A stretch of 6,941 nt of DNA from an uncultured Clostridia bacterium. Its GTDB lineage: Bacteria > Bacillota > Clostridia > Christensenellales > Aristaeellaceae. The notes under the pieces are model-generated. The model did no database searches and was not told where the DNA came from. It saw only the letters and a program-made list of their open reading frames with translations. A program made the translations under genes and the position numbers. Shown here piece after piece: positions 1 through 6,578 of this stretch; the stretch's first letter is position 1; the number at the start of each line of letters is the position of its first letter. The stretch spans positions 1-6,941 of the forward strand of contig CAMOHY010000116.1 in the NCBI GenBank assembly GCA_946615495.1. The letters run 5' to 3'.

Positions 1-46
1 GTCGGCAAACCTCCGGGAAAGGATGAAAGGGCCGCGGCCCTTTCAT
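1..46 (-). CDS. Possible 5' end of a further minus-strand gene (very tentative)
   Basis: An ATG on the minus strand at 46-44 is preceded by AGAGGA (60-55) with 8 nt between, which is a reasonable ribosome binding site. The frame stays open for 15 codons to the window edge and begins MKGPRPFHPFPEVCR. That is too short to recognise a family, and the peptide is not distinctive. The start codon lies inside the perfect palindrome at 22-47, so the frame may be a by-product of that palindrome. The competing reading is that this is untranslated terminator sequence after the four-repeat protein gene. Confidence 0.2.
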   Translation of the reverse strand, partial: MKGPRPFHPFPEVCR

Positions 47-47
47 C
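22..47. repeat. Perfect 26-bp palindrome, possible terminator stem
   Basis: Bases 22-47 equal their own reverse complement. The centre is GGGCCGCGGCCC, flanked by AAA/TTT and then GAT/ATC. A GC core with A/T flanks resembles a bidirectional rho-independent terminator, but neither side has a clean T-run afterwards: the minus strand continues CTTTCCCGGAGG. It lies about 100 nt past the stop of the 868-aa protein gene and could end that transcript. A dyad binding site for a protein dimer, or a hairpin covering a downstream start codon, are the alternatives. Confidence 0.45.
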
Positions 48-74
48 AGCCGCTTCCTCTATCAATTTGCGGCC

Positions 75-92
75 GTAAAACGAGCATTTTAC
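75..92. repeat. Small A/T-stem inverted repeat
   Basis: GTAAAA (75-80) and TTTTAC (87-92) are perfectly complementary around a 6-nt loop. The stem is weak and has no GC core. It sits between the hairpin at 108-139 and the palindrome at 22-47, so three inverted repeats are stacked after the end of the 868-aa protein gene. Its function is unknown and it may be chance. Confidence 0.3.
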
Positions 93-107
93 AGCAAATG
101 GATGTAC

Positions 108-139
108 CCATCGAAAGACTGCTTGCAGGCTTTCGATGG
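108..139 (-). terminator. Hairpin just after the four-repeat protein gene, candidate transcript end
   Basis: CCATCGAAAG (108-117) pairs perfectly with CTTTCGATGG (130-139). After one mismatch, CTGC (119-122) can pair with GCAG (125-128), leaving almost no loop. The stem begins 6 nt beyond the TGA stop (146-148) on the minus strand. The following minus-strand bases, GTACATCCATTTGC, are not a proper T-tract, so this may be a weak terminator or a 3'-end stabilising hairpin rather than a strong intrinsic terminator. Confidence 0.4.
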
Positions 140-145
140 CAGAGC

Positions 146-2752
146 TCACGGGTGCGTATAAAGCTCCGCCGCGTCCAGCCGGGTTTGGGCTCCGCCCGCT
201 TCGTTTTTCAGGGCCAGCACGGTGATATATTCGATGGGGCCAACGCCCTCCACCTCGAAGGAAAGGTCCTCGTTCAATTCAGCCACGGTGCCCATGTAAT
301 AATTCCCGGTAATGTAGAATGTGACCCTCACCTCGGTTTCCGCCGCCGCTACGGGGGAGCCCCCGGCGGCCAAGCGTCCGGAAACGGCTTTGCCGTTGTA
401 GGCAAGGTCTTTTAGGGCGAAGGAGGGCGCGTCCTCCTGGCCGGGGCGGACCACCCGGAAGGTTTTTTCCGCGCAGCCCGTGCCCGCGTAGCCCAGCGCT
501 TCTGCCTCTGCCCGGATGGTGTAGGCGCCTGCGGGCAATGCCTCAGGGGACAGGTAAAAATCCCGTTCCGGCAGGTAGTCGGTGAAATAAACCGTTTCTC
601 CTTGCTCGTTGTAAACGCTCAGCCGCAGCTGCACCGTTTCCTCCTGGGTTTGAACGGAGAAATGCACGGTTTCGCCCTGCGGGTATTTTTCCTGAGCGGT
701 TATTTGCGGAGCGGGCATGTTCCCATAAGGGGACAGCATGCGCACCGTCAGCGCCGTTTCCTTCCATTCACTGCCATACCGGGCCCGGAGGCGGTAAACG
801 GAGACGGCGTCGCCAAAGGCGATGGCGCCCTCCATCCGGTCCAAGCCGGTGTTCCAATCGTAGAATCTGTACTCCTGGCCGTCGCCGTCCCGGCGGTAAA
901 GCACAATTTCGTCCGCGAAAGGCGCGTAAATGTGCACATTGTATCCGCTGCCGGTCAGGGGCTGGGCGGGGATGGCCTCCAGGCGGGGCGTTGCGTCAAA
1001 CTGGCCCACCTGAAATTCCACCGTGTTTCTGCCTTCCCCCGAATAGCCCACGGCCCAGGCGCTCACTTCGATTTGGTACCGGCCCTGGGGCAGGTTCCCT
1101 GCCGGGATGCGGTAGGAGCGCCGGTCGCTGTCCAGAAATTCGATGCCGCGCAGCCATTGGCCCGCGGAATCCAGAATATTCACGTAGCACTCGGTTATTT
1201 TGGTTTGCACGTTGGTTCCGATGGGAATCACAATTTCCTGATCCGCGGCGTACTGCGCCTGCACGGCGAGGGCGGGGGCGGGCATCGGGCCATAGGGCGC
1301 GGCAGGCTGCACGATGAGCCCCGCTTCCTTCCATTCATCGCCAAACCGGGCGGAGAACAGATAGCCCTTCACCACATCGGTGGAGAAGAAGGGGGGCAGC
1401 GTTACCGTATCGTCCACAGCGCCGGACCAGCGCTTCATTTCATACAGCGCTCCGGTTTCCTCCATCACATCGTAGAGCACCGCCTCATTGGCGTCCGGCG
1501 CATAGCAGCGCAGGCCGAATTCCTCCCCAACCAACGCCTGCTCCCGGTCCAAGCGAAGGGACACGGTGCGGTCAATTTCGCCTACGTGGAAATTTAGGTC
1601 CACCATGCTGTCAAACAAATATCCCTTGGCAAACAGATAGGCGTTCAGGTGATAGTAGCCGCGGGCCCATTTGGCCGCGGGCAGGGTAAAGCTTTGCTGC
1701 CATTTTGATGTTTCATACACCACTTCGCCCTTTGGCCCGTAGACCTTTAAGCCGAATTCGGCCACGTCCTTCACGGGCTCGAAGGATAAGGCGATATCCC
1801 GCCCTTCCGGATATACGGCGTTCAGGCGCAGGCTAAGCGGGGGCTGGGAACCGTTGGGCGCGGTGATGAGCAGCTTTACCTCCGGCGTTTCCACCCATTC
1901 ATCGCCATAGCGGGCCCGGAGCCTGTACCACAGCGCGGTTTCGTCCCGGCATACGTCCCAAACCGTTTCCGTTACGCCGCCCTGCCAGGTTTTCCATTCG
2001 CTGCCCTGGCGAAAAAGCACCGCTTCGTCAGCGCCGGGCGCGGACAGGGAGAGGGCAAAGGATTCGTTGGTCAGGCAGGCGTCCTTTTCCGCCTTCAGGG
2101 AAATGGTTCTGCCGGTGGCGCCCACAGAAAATTCGCCGCGCACCGTTTTGCTGCCGGAATACCCATCCGCCCGCACGAAGGCCTCCACGCGGTAAACGCC
2201 GTTGGTCAGCCGGCTTGCGGGAATGGTATAGGCGGGCTGCATGGTGGAAAACTGGGCGACCTCCCGGCCAGCTTCATCCCTGACGGTCATGCCGTACATG
2301 ACGGCATTTTCCACGGTGTCCAGGGTAAAGCGCACATCCTGGCCCAGCTTATAGGGGGAGGAAAAACGCAGCGCGGGGTCCGGCAGCGGGCCGTAGGGCG
2401 CGGTCACGGTGATTGTGAGGCTGGGCGAATCCACCCAGCGGCTGCCGAACCGGGCGGACAGGCGGTAAACCACCGTCATTTCCTCATCGGATATGCCCAC
2501 AGCGTTGGAATCCACGTTTGCGCCCCAATGCGCGTCCTCAACGTTGGCCGCGTATTTATCCGTGCGGAACAGGATTGCTTCCTCCGCGCCGGGGGCGAAG
2601 CAGTGCAGCACGCAGTTTTCCCCAGTGATTACCTGCGTTTTTTGCGCCGTCAGCACCACGGTGGGCGTTCCGCCCGTTTCCGCCAGGCCGCTTCCCGGCG
2701 CAAGGCAGACAAGCAGCAAAAGCAGAATAGCCATGCGCAGCGACTTTTTCAT
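146..2752 (-). CDS. Secreted protein with four tandem ~190-aa Ig-like double modules, function unknown
   Basis: This encodes 868 residues. The frame extends upstream to 2890, but the start at 2752 is chosen because AAGGAGG (2768-2762) lies 9 nt before it and a signal peptide follows at once: MKKSLRM, a Leu-rich core (8-17), and probable cleavage after GLA (22-24). No lipobox, LPXTG motif or C-terminal membrane segment is visible, so export and release or non-covalent retention is inferred. The mature part holds four repeats at about 29-214, 215-394, 395-586 and 587-772, then a unique beta-rich tail (773-868). Each repeat has a first half with an APGA(D/E)EA(I/V)LFR-type strand and a Y-R-L-x-A-R-(Y/F)-G-x-x-W motif. 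A hinge of the APYGPMPAP type (118, 298, 485, 674) leads to a second half ending in G-x-Y-x-(V/I)-x-A...GY. The halves resemble immunoglobulin and fibronectin-like sandwiches. No catalytic motif is seen. A structural, adhesive or wall-binding role is inferred. It lies downstream of the secreted SH3b protein gene but beyond a terminator. Confidence 0.88.
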   Translation of the reverse strand: MKKSLRMAILLLLLVCLAPGSGLAETGGTPTVVLTAQKTQVITGENCVLHCFAPGAEEAILFRTDKYAANVEDAHWGANVDSNAVGISDEEMTVVYRLSARFGSRWVDSPSLTITVTAPYGPLPDPALRFSSPYKLGQDVRFTLDTVENAVMYGMTVRDEAGREVAQFSTMQPAYTIPASRLTNGVYRVEAFVRADGYSGSKTVRGEFSVGATGRTISLKAEKDACLTNESFALSLSAPGADEAVLFRQGSEWKTWQGGVTETVWDVCRDETALWYRLRARYGDEWVETPEVKLLITAPNGSQPPLSLRLNAVYPEGRDIALSFEPVKDVAEFGLKVYGPKGEVVYETSKWQQSFTLPAAKWARGYYHLNAYLFAKGYLFDSMVDLNFHVGEIDRTVSLRLDREQALVGEEFGLRCYAPDANEAVLYDVMEETGALYEMKRWSGAVDDTVTLPPFFSTDVVKGYLFSARFGDEWKEAGLIVQPAAPYGPMPAPALAVQAQYAADQEIVIPIGTNVQTKITECYVNILDSAGQWLRGIEFLDSDRRSYRIPAGNLPQGRYQIEVSAWAVGYSGEGRNTVEFQVGQFDATPRLEAIPAQPLTGSGYNVHIYAPFADEIVLYRRDGDGQEYRFYDWNTGLDRMEGAIAFGDAVSVYRLRARYGSEWKETALTVRMLSPYGNMPAPQITAQEKYPQGETVHFSVQTQEETVQLRLSVYNEQGETVYFTDYLPERDFYLSPEALPAGAYTIRAEAEALGYAGTGCAEKTFRVVRPGQEDAPSFALKDLAYNGKAVSGRLAAGGSPVAAAETEVRVTFYITGNYYMGTVAELNEDLSFEVEGVGPIEYITVLALKNEAGGAQTRLDAAELYTHP
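437..2668 (-). repeat. Four diverged tandem repeats inside the 868-aa protein gene
   Basis: Protein-level repeats with a period of 180-189 residues occupy residues 29-772. Anchors are the R(Y/F)GxxW motif at residues 101, 281, 469 and 658, and the hinge APYG/APNG/APYG/SPYG at 118, 298, 485 and 674. At DNA level the hinges lie near 2401, 1861, 1300 and 733. The copies are strongly diverged in sequence, which indicates old duplication with retained fold rather than recent slippage. Confidence 0.82.
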
Positions 2753-2760
2753 TAAGGAAT

Positions 2761-2783
2761 TCCTCCTTTGCCAACATGCAAAG
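2761..2783 (-). promoter_or_regulatory. Strong ribosome binding site next to a small hairpin
   Basis: GGAGGA (2766-2761), preceded by AAA, sits 9 nt before the ATG at 2752 and fixes that start against the longer upstream frame. Directly upstream, CTTTGC (2783-2778) and GCAAAG (2771-2766) can pair around a 6-nt loop. The hairpin's 3' arm touches the 5' edge of the Shine-Dalgarno, so a mild effect on translation is possible but unproven. Confidence 0.7.
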
Positions 2784-2861
2784 CGCGGAAAGGCGGCATG
2801 TTCCAGCGCACCGACAAAGCCAATGCTTCCAAAAAAGTGAAGGGTCCCTTTTTCCGGGATG

Positions 2862-2904
2862 CAAATTTTCTTGTTCGCCCAAGGGCTCACGGCCAGAAAA
2901 TTTG
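2862..2904. repeat. 10-bp perfect inverted repeat with an inner mini-hairpin
   Basis: CAAATTTTCT (2862-2871) is exactly complementary to AGAAAATTTG (2895-2904). Between them GCCC (2877-2880) and GGGC (2883-2886) form a second small dyad. It lies 9 bp from the terminator at 2914-2954 and 109 bp upstream of the 868-aa protein start, in a non-coding spacer. It could be an operator for that gene or a second terminator-like element. No clear sigma-A promoter was found anywhere in the spacer 2753-3024. Confidence 0.45.
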
Positions 2905-2913
2905 AAGGGGAAG

Positions 2914-2954
2914 AAAAATTCTTCCGCGGGGGCTATCCCCGCTCCAGAATTTTT
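2914..2954. terminator. Bidirectional intrinsic terminator after the SH3b protein gene
   Basis: AAAAATTCT (2914-2922) pairs with AGAATTTTT (2946-2954). After a symmetric TCC/TCC internal loop, GCGGGG (2926-2931) pairs with CCCCGC (2937-2942) around a 5-nt loop. Both strands end in a T-run, five on the minus side and seven on the plus side. It lies 70 nt past the TAA stop of the SH3b protein gene and should separate that gene from the 868-aa protein gene downstream. Confidence 0.65.
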
Positions 2955-3024
2955 TTCGATGCTTTTTTCCAAATAGCGCTTTGCAGATAATCTGTATTTT
3001 CCGGCCGCTTTCCCGCGCCCACGG

Positions 3025-4230
3025 TTATTTAAGAAAACTGGTCATCATATAGCCCGTGGTGCCGCCGTAGCGCACCTTGCACCATTCCTCGCCGGGAATG
3101 AGCACCGTCACCTGGGCGCCGGAGGGCACCTGGGCATACACCTTGCCGCTGCTTTTGCTGGGGGAGGAGCGGAGGTTCACATAGGAGGCGCCGTTCTGCA
3201 CGGTTTTGTTATAATTCACGCCGGAAAGCTTCAAATACTTGGTCATGAAATAGCCGATATTGCCCGTAGCGCTGCCGTAGACCTTGGTCCACGTTTCGCC
3301 CGCCTGAATGACCTCAAACTTTACGCCGTTTTTGTACTGGGCGATCACCTTGGCCGTAGAGGAGGGCTGGGCGCGCAGGTTCAGCCGCTGGTTGCTTTTG
3401 GGGTTTTTTACCACGGCCGTGCCGTGGGTGATGACGCCGCCGGGAACCACGGGGACCACCGGCGCTACGGGAACCACAGGCACGGAACCGGATGTGAGGA
3501 ACACGGAATCCATATAGCCCGTGAGCCCGCCGATGGATACCTTCCAGAAGGAACCAGCCGCCGGAGAGGATAAAAGCACCGCTGCCTGGGTGCCGGGGGC
3601 GTACTGGCCGATTACCTGGGAGCCGGAATAGGTGGGGGCGGAGCGCAGGTTCACCTTGCCGCCGTTGCCGGAGCGCACATAGGCAAGGCTTCCGCCGGAG
3701 GAGCCGTTCAAAAGCACGTATTCCTGGCGGAAATAGCCTATCATCCCATCAATCTGCACCTGATGCCAGCCGTCGGAGGAGGAGGAAAGCAGGGTAAAGA
3801 GAGCGCCGTTATAGTAAATGCCCAGCACTGGAGCGTTGTAGCTGGGGGCGGCGCGCAGGTTCAAAAACTGGGTGGGCTTGGGGTTATTCACCACGCCGGT
3901 GGCAACGCCCGTTTGCCCGCCGCCGCCATCGCGCTTGAGGAAATTCTTGCTCATATAGCCGTACTGGCCGCTTTCGGGCAGGTACACATTGTACCAATTG
4001 CCGTATTCGCCCATTAGGCCAACCCATTTCCCTTCGCTGACAGCGCCCAGCCACTGGTATTCCGTGCCGGGGCCGGCGCGCAGGTTCAGCGATTGAGTGC
4101 CCGATACCAGGGCGAAATCGTACACGCCCAGCTGCGAAAAGGACCCATTGTCCGCCAGCGCCGGGGCGGCGGAAAAGGCGCAGCACAGGCACAGCAGAAT
4201 CAGCAGCATCCGGAACAAGGTGCGTTTCAT
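3025..4230 (-). CDS. Secreted protein of five SH3b (bacterial SH3) modules, no enzyme domain
   Basis: This encodes 401 residues. The start at 4230 is chosen over in-frame ATGs at 4245 and 4290 because GGAGG (4243-4239) lies 8 nt before it and a Sec signal peptide follows: MKRTLFRM, a Leu/Cys-rich core (9-19), and cleavage after ALA (24-26). The GGAGGG overlaps the 4245 codon. Five SH3b modules follow at about 36-99, 112-174, 183-246, 271-335 and 344-401. Each carries an (L/V)NLR(A/S)xP motif (48, 123, 194, 284, 352), a W-x-x-V strand in most, and a closing GY(M/F). A Pro/Val linker (250-265) splits them three plus two. SH3b domains commonly bind peptidoglycan stems or cross-bridges and usually target a hydrolase to the wall. 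No NlpC/P60, amidase or CHAP domain is present, so this is probably a wall-binding or regulatory protein. The stop is TAA, with a terminator 70 nt later. Confidence 0.92.
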   Translation of the reverse strand: MKRTLFRMLLILLCLCCAFSAAPALADNGSFSQLGVYDFALVSGTQSLNLRAGPGTEYQWLGAVSEGKWVGLMGEYGNWYNVYLPESGQYGYMSKNFLKRDGGGGQTGVATGVVNNPKPTQFLNLRAAPSYNAPVLGIYYNGALFTLLSSSSDGWHQVQIDGMIGYFRQEYVLLNGSSGGSLAYVRSGNGGKVNLRSAPTYSGSQVIGQYAPGTQAAVLLSSPAAGSFWKVSIGGLTGYMDSVFLTSGSVPVVPVAPVVPVVPGGVITHGTAVVKNPKSNQRLNLRAQPSSTAKVIAQYKNGVKFEVIQAGETWTKVYGSATGNIGYFMTKYLKLSGVNYNKTVQNGASYVNLRSSPSKSSGKVYAQVPSGAQVTVLIPGEEWCKVRYGGTTGYMMTSFLK

Positions 4231-4236
4231 GGTTTT

Positions 4237-4243
4237 CCCCTCC
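4237..4243 (-). promoter_or_regulatory. Ribosome binding site deciding the SH3b protein start
   Basis: GGAGGGG on the minus strand (4243-4237) precedes the ATG at 4230 by 6-8 nt. The competing in-frame ATG at 4245 directly abuts this element, and the one at 4290 has no such element, which argues for 4230. Confidence 0.7.
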
Positions 4244-4267
4244 ATTGCGTGTTTCCCTGTTTCACCT

Positions 4268-4296
4268 ATCATACGATTCAGAAGCGGCAATTGTTC
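4268..4296 (-). promoter_or_regulatory. Weak candidate promoter for the SH3b protein gene
   Basis: TATGAT (4273-4268) is a five-of-six match to a sigma-A -10 box and would start transcription about 30 nt before the ATG at 4230. The hexamer 17 bp upstream, GAACAA (4296-4291), is a poor -35. No strong terminator is visible in the 81-bp gap after hemW, so read-through from the hemW operon is an equally good explanation for expression. Confidence 0.28.
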
Positions 4297-4311
4297 CCAA
4301 TGAAATGGAAT

Positions 4312-5424
4312 TTACAATAATTCCACCAATACGCTGTTTTGCACGTCCATGCCCCGGCGGGTAAGGCGCAAAAACCCATCCTTCCATTCCACCAGCCCCT
4401 GAGCCAAGGGCTTTTTCAGCTTTTCGCCGTATACGCTTTGCAGGGACACCCCGTGCATGCGCAGGAACGCTTCTTCGCTGACGCCCTCCGTCATCCTCAG
4501 GCCCAGCATTACGCTTTCAAACTGCGCGTCCTCCGGCGAAAGAACCGTTTCCTGGGCGGGACAATGGGCCAGGTAATCGGACAGCGCGGGGGGATTTTGA
4601 TACCGGATATTGCCCAAAAAGCCGCAGGCGGCGCTGCCCAGGCCCAGGTATTCTTCCCGGCGCCAGCAGTCCGCATTGTGGCGGCAGGCATAGCCCGGCA
4701 GGGCGAAATTGCTGATTTCGTACTGCGCAAAGCCGTGCTGGGCCAGCGTTTCCCGGCAAAGCTCGTACATTTCACGTTCGGTGTCCTCGTCGGGCAGCGG
4801 CCATTGCCCGCTTTCCACCATGGCCTGCATTTTCGTTCCTTCCTCCACGATCAGCCCATAGCAGGAAAGATGGGTGGGGGAAAGGGAAAGGGCGGCGGAA
4901 AGCGTGTCCCGCACGTTTTGAACGGTCTGGGCGGGCAAACCCAGCATCAAATCCAGGTTCAGGTTTTCAAAGCCGCAGGCGCGGGCCAGGCGAACGCCTT
5001 CCTCCACCTGCGCCCAGGTGTGAATGCGGCCCAGCAGCCGCAGCAGGTGTTCCTGCCGTGCCTGGGCGCCGAAGGAGAGCCGGTTGACGCCGCCGTTTTT
5101 TAAAACCCGGAGAAATTCCTCCGTCACCGTGCCGGGATTGCATTCGCAGGAGCATTCCGCGTCCTGAGTAAAATCAAAATGCCGCCGGAGAGCGGAAAGC
5201 ACCCTTGCCATCAGCTCCGGCGGAAGCAGGGAGGGCGTGCCGCCGCCTATATACAGGGTAGAAATCTGCCGGTTTGGCAGCGCCCTTTTTTCCATTTCGG
5301 CAATGAGACAATTTACGTAAGCCGCCATATCCCCCTCCCGCCCGGCGAAGGACGCAAAATCGCAGTAAGCGCATTTGCGGGCGCAGAAGGGAATATGCAC
5401 ATACAGGCCAAGCGGCTTTTTCAT
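4312..5424 (-). CDS. hemW: HemW-type radical SAM heme chaperone (coproporphyrinogen oxidase-like)
   Basis: This encodes 370 residues, the usual HemW length. Near the start, YVHIPFC leads into the iron-sulfur cluster motif C14-x3-C18-x2-C21, followed by D-F. Further family blocks are GGGTPS (60-65), ECNPGT (94-99), VNRLSFG (113-119), LGRIH (131-135), DLMLGLP (158-164), YEISNFA (235-241) and a HemN_C-type tail from about 303. HemW binds heme and a [4Fe-4S] cluster and is thought to deliver heme to membrane cytochromes; it was long misannotated as oxygen-independent coproporphyrinogen III oxidase (HemN). True HemN has a longer N-terminus, so HemW fits better. The HNxxYW motif typical of HemW reads H249-N-A-D-C253-W, with Cys for Tyr, and the nearby GLGxxAH block reads GLGSAAC (261-267). 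The ATG overlaps the upstream TGA as ATGA, with no clear Shine-Dalgarno, so translational coupling is likely. It is cytoplasmic, with no signal peptide. Confidence 0.93.
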   Translation of the reverse strand: MKKPLGLYVHIPFCARKCAYCDFASFAGREGDMAAYVNCLIAEMEKRALPNRQISTLYIGGGTPSLLPPELMARVLSALRRHFDFTQDAECSCECNPGTVTEEFLRVLKNGGVNRLSFGAQARQEHLLRLLGRIHTWAQVEEGVRLARACGFENLNLDLMLGLPAQTVQNVRDTLSAALSLSPTHLSCYGLIVEEGTKMQAMVESGQWPLPDEDTEREMYELCRETLAQHGFAQYEISNFALPGYACRHNADCWRREEYLGLGSAACGFLGNIRYQNPPALSDYLAHCPAQETVLSPEDAQFESVMLGLRMTEGVSEEAFLRMHGVSLQSVYGEKLKKPLAQGLVEWKDGFLRLTRRGMDVQNSVLVELL

Positions 5425-6533
5425 GGCAGCGTCACGGCGTACACGTCGCTTTCGCAGGCCAGCAGGGCCACGCCGCTTTTGAGCATGCCCAAATAATCGG
5501 TCACGGTTTGGCCATTGAGAATGCCGGATAAGCTGATGGGGTCAAACCGGCGCGCGCCCAAATCCGCCCGGTACGCCATATCCTCGGAAAAGGCGTAAAT
5601 GCGGCGGTTATGCAGCGCCGCGCCCACGCAGGCGGTGGGCAGGGAATAGCGCCGGTCCGTTTTGCCCCACAGCAGGCGCAGCTGATTCAGCCGCCCCTGG
5701 CTGTCGGCGGACCGGGAGGGGGTGAACAGCATCATGGCGCTGTTGCCGCTCACCGTGGAATCAATCATCTGCCAGCCGTACACCAGCACCGTGCCGCTGT
5801 TGTCGATGGTGCCGCGGTAATCGTACTGGCGCAGCTGCCGGGTGCTGACCACGTTTAGCTGCTGGCCCGCGTAAATAACGGCGTACACCAAATGGTCTCC
5901 CAGCGAAATGCCGCCGGAATTGCTCACGTTCACCCGGAAGGTGTGCAGCGTGGTATCGGGCACGCTGCCATACACGTCCAAAGAAGTGGTCCACAAATAT
6001 TCGCCGTCGCTGAAAAAACCCAGGTCCAGCAGAATCTTGTCCTGGTAGGCGGCCATTTCCTGGTCCACCGTGGTGCCCTGCATATCCTTAATGACCAGGG
6101 TGGGGCTGATATCCCCGCCCATTACGGCGGCCACGTATTTGGTGCCCACGCGGGCAAACTGGATGGCGTCCATCAGGCTTTCGTTATAGGTGGCGTTGCC
6201 GTCCCGGTCAATGATGTGCAGCTGGGTGCCCGTCCAGGCGGCCACCACGGTGTCGCTGCAGCTGAAGGAGGCGTCCTGGCCCAGGGGATAGCTCCAGTGC
6301 TCATAGCCGTTGGCGCGCAGGCAGTAAAGGGTCAGCCCGTCGTAATAAAGAATTTCATCGCCAAAGGGCGTCACGTCCTGGGAGGCCAGGCACCGCAGCT
6401 TCACGGCGGAAACGGACCGGTTGCTGCCGCCGAACACGCCGCGCAGCGCCAGCACGATGAGCAGAATCAGCAGCGCCAGCGCGGCCAGGATGCCCCAGCG
6501 CCGTTTAGAATCCATGGTTTGGGTAGACTGCAT
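5421..6533 (-). CDS. Membrane-anchored propeller-like protein, resembles DUF5711 family
   Basis: This encodes 370 residues. GGAAGGG (6548-6542) lies 8 nt before the chosen ATG at 6533; the in-frame ATG at 6515 has no such site. A short cytoplasmic N-terminus with K10-R11-R12 precedes one hydrophobic helix (13-30), so by the positive-inside rule residues 31-370 should face outward. The outer domain shows blade-like units: a strand, then a G-x-x-L-(Y/H)-x-(L/I) strand, then D-x-x-G or A-N-G turns, at about 57-84 and 90-118, with less clear units later. This suggests a beta-propeller. From memory of the family it resembles DUF5711 proteins of clostridia, whose function is unknown. No catalytic motif is recognised. 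The stop codon overlaps the hemW start by 4 nt, so the two form one operon. The leader upstream contains a good promoter and a hairpin terminator. Confidence 0.85.
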   Translation of the reverse strand: MQSTQTMDSKRRWGILAALALLILLIVLALRGVFGGSNRSVSAVKLRCLASQDVTPFGDEILYYDGLTLYCLRANGYEHWSYPLGQDASFSCSDTVVAAWTGTQLHIIDRDGNATYNESLMDAIQFARVGTKYVAAVMGGDISPTLVIKDMQGTTVDQEMAAYQDKILLDLGFFSDGEYLWTTSLDVYGSVPDTTLHTFRVNVSNSGGISLGDHLVYAVIYAGQQLNVVSTRQLRQYDYRGTIDNSGTVLVYGWQMIDSTVSGNSAMMLFTPSRSADSQGRLNQLRLLWGKTDRRYSLPTACVGAALHNRRIYAFSEDMAYRADLGARRFDPISLSGILNGQTVTDYLGMLKSGVALLACESDVYAVTLP

Positions 6534-6541
6534 GTGTTTTT

Positions 6542-6548
6542 CCCTTCC
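6542..6548 (-). promoter_or_regulatory. Ribosome binding site of the propeller protein gene
   Basis: GGAAGGG (6548-6542 on the minus strand) stands 8 nt before the ATG at 6533. It supports this start over the in-frame ATG six codons later. Confidence 0.65.
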
Positions 6549-6578
6549 GCGAGATGCTTAAATTGCTTCAACCGGCTC

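Noticed and set aside
602..1597. Long plus-strand open frame (331 codons) opposite the 868-aa protein gene
   Set aside because: No signal or family motif, composition rich in His/Gly/Arg typical of antisense frames, and the minus strand carries a signal peptide, ribosome binding site and clear protein repeats.
2704..2752. Lipoprotein signal in the 868-aa protein (Cys16) or in the SH3b protein (Cys14/16/17)
   Set aside because: The residues before these cysteines do not form a lipobox with Gly/Ala/Ser at -1, and both proteins have standard signal peptidase I sites (GLA, ALA) downstream.
2753..2890. N-terminal extension of the 868-aa protein by 46 residues
   Set aside because: It would bury the signal peptide internally and translate through the spacer; the AAGGAGG site and signal peptide both point to the ATG at 2752.
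4231..4290. N-terminal extension of the SH3b protein from the ATG at 4290
   Set aside because: No ribosome binding site before it, and the signal peptide begins at the later ATG, which has GGAGG at the right distance.
4339..5103. Plus-strand open frame (254 codons) opposite hemW
   Set aside because: The minus strand encodes all HemW motifs across this stretch; the plus frame has no recognisable features.
4312..5424. Annotation as HemN, oxygen-independent coproporphyrinogen III oxidase
   Set aside because: HemN is longer with an extended N-terminus; this protein has HemW length and start, and a HNxx(Y/C)W-type motif.
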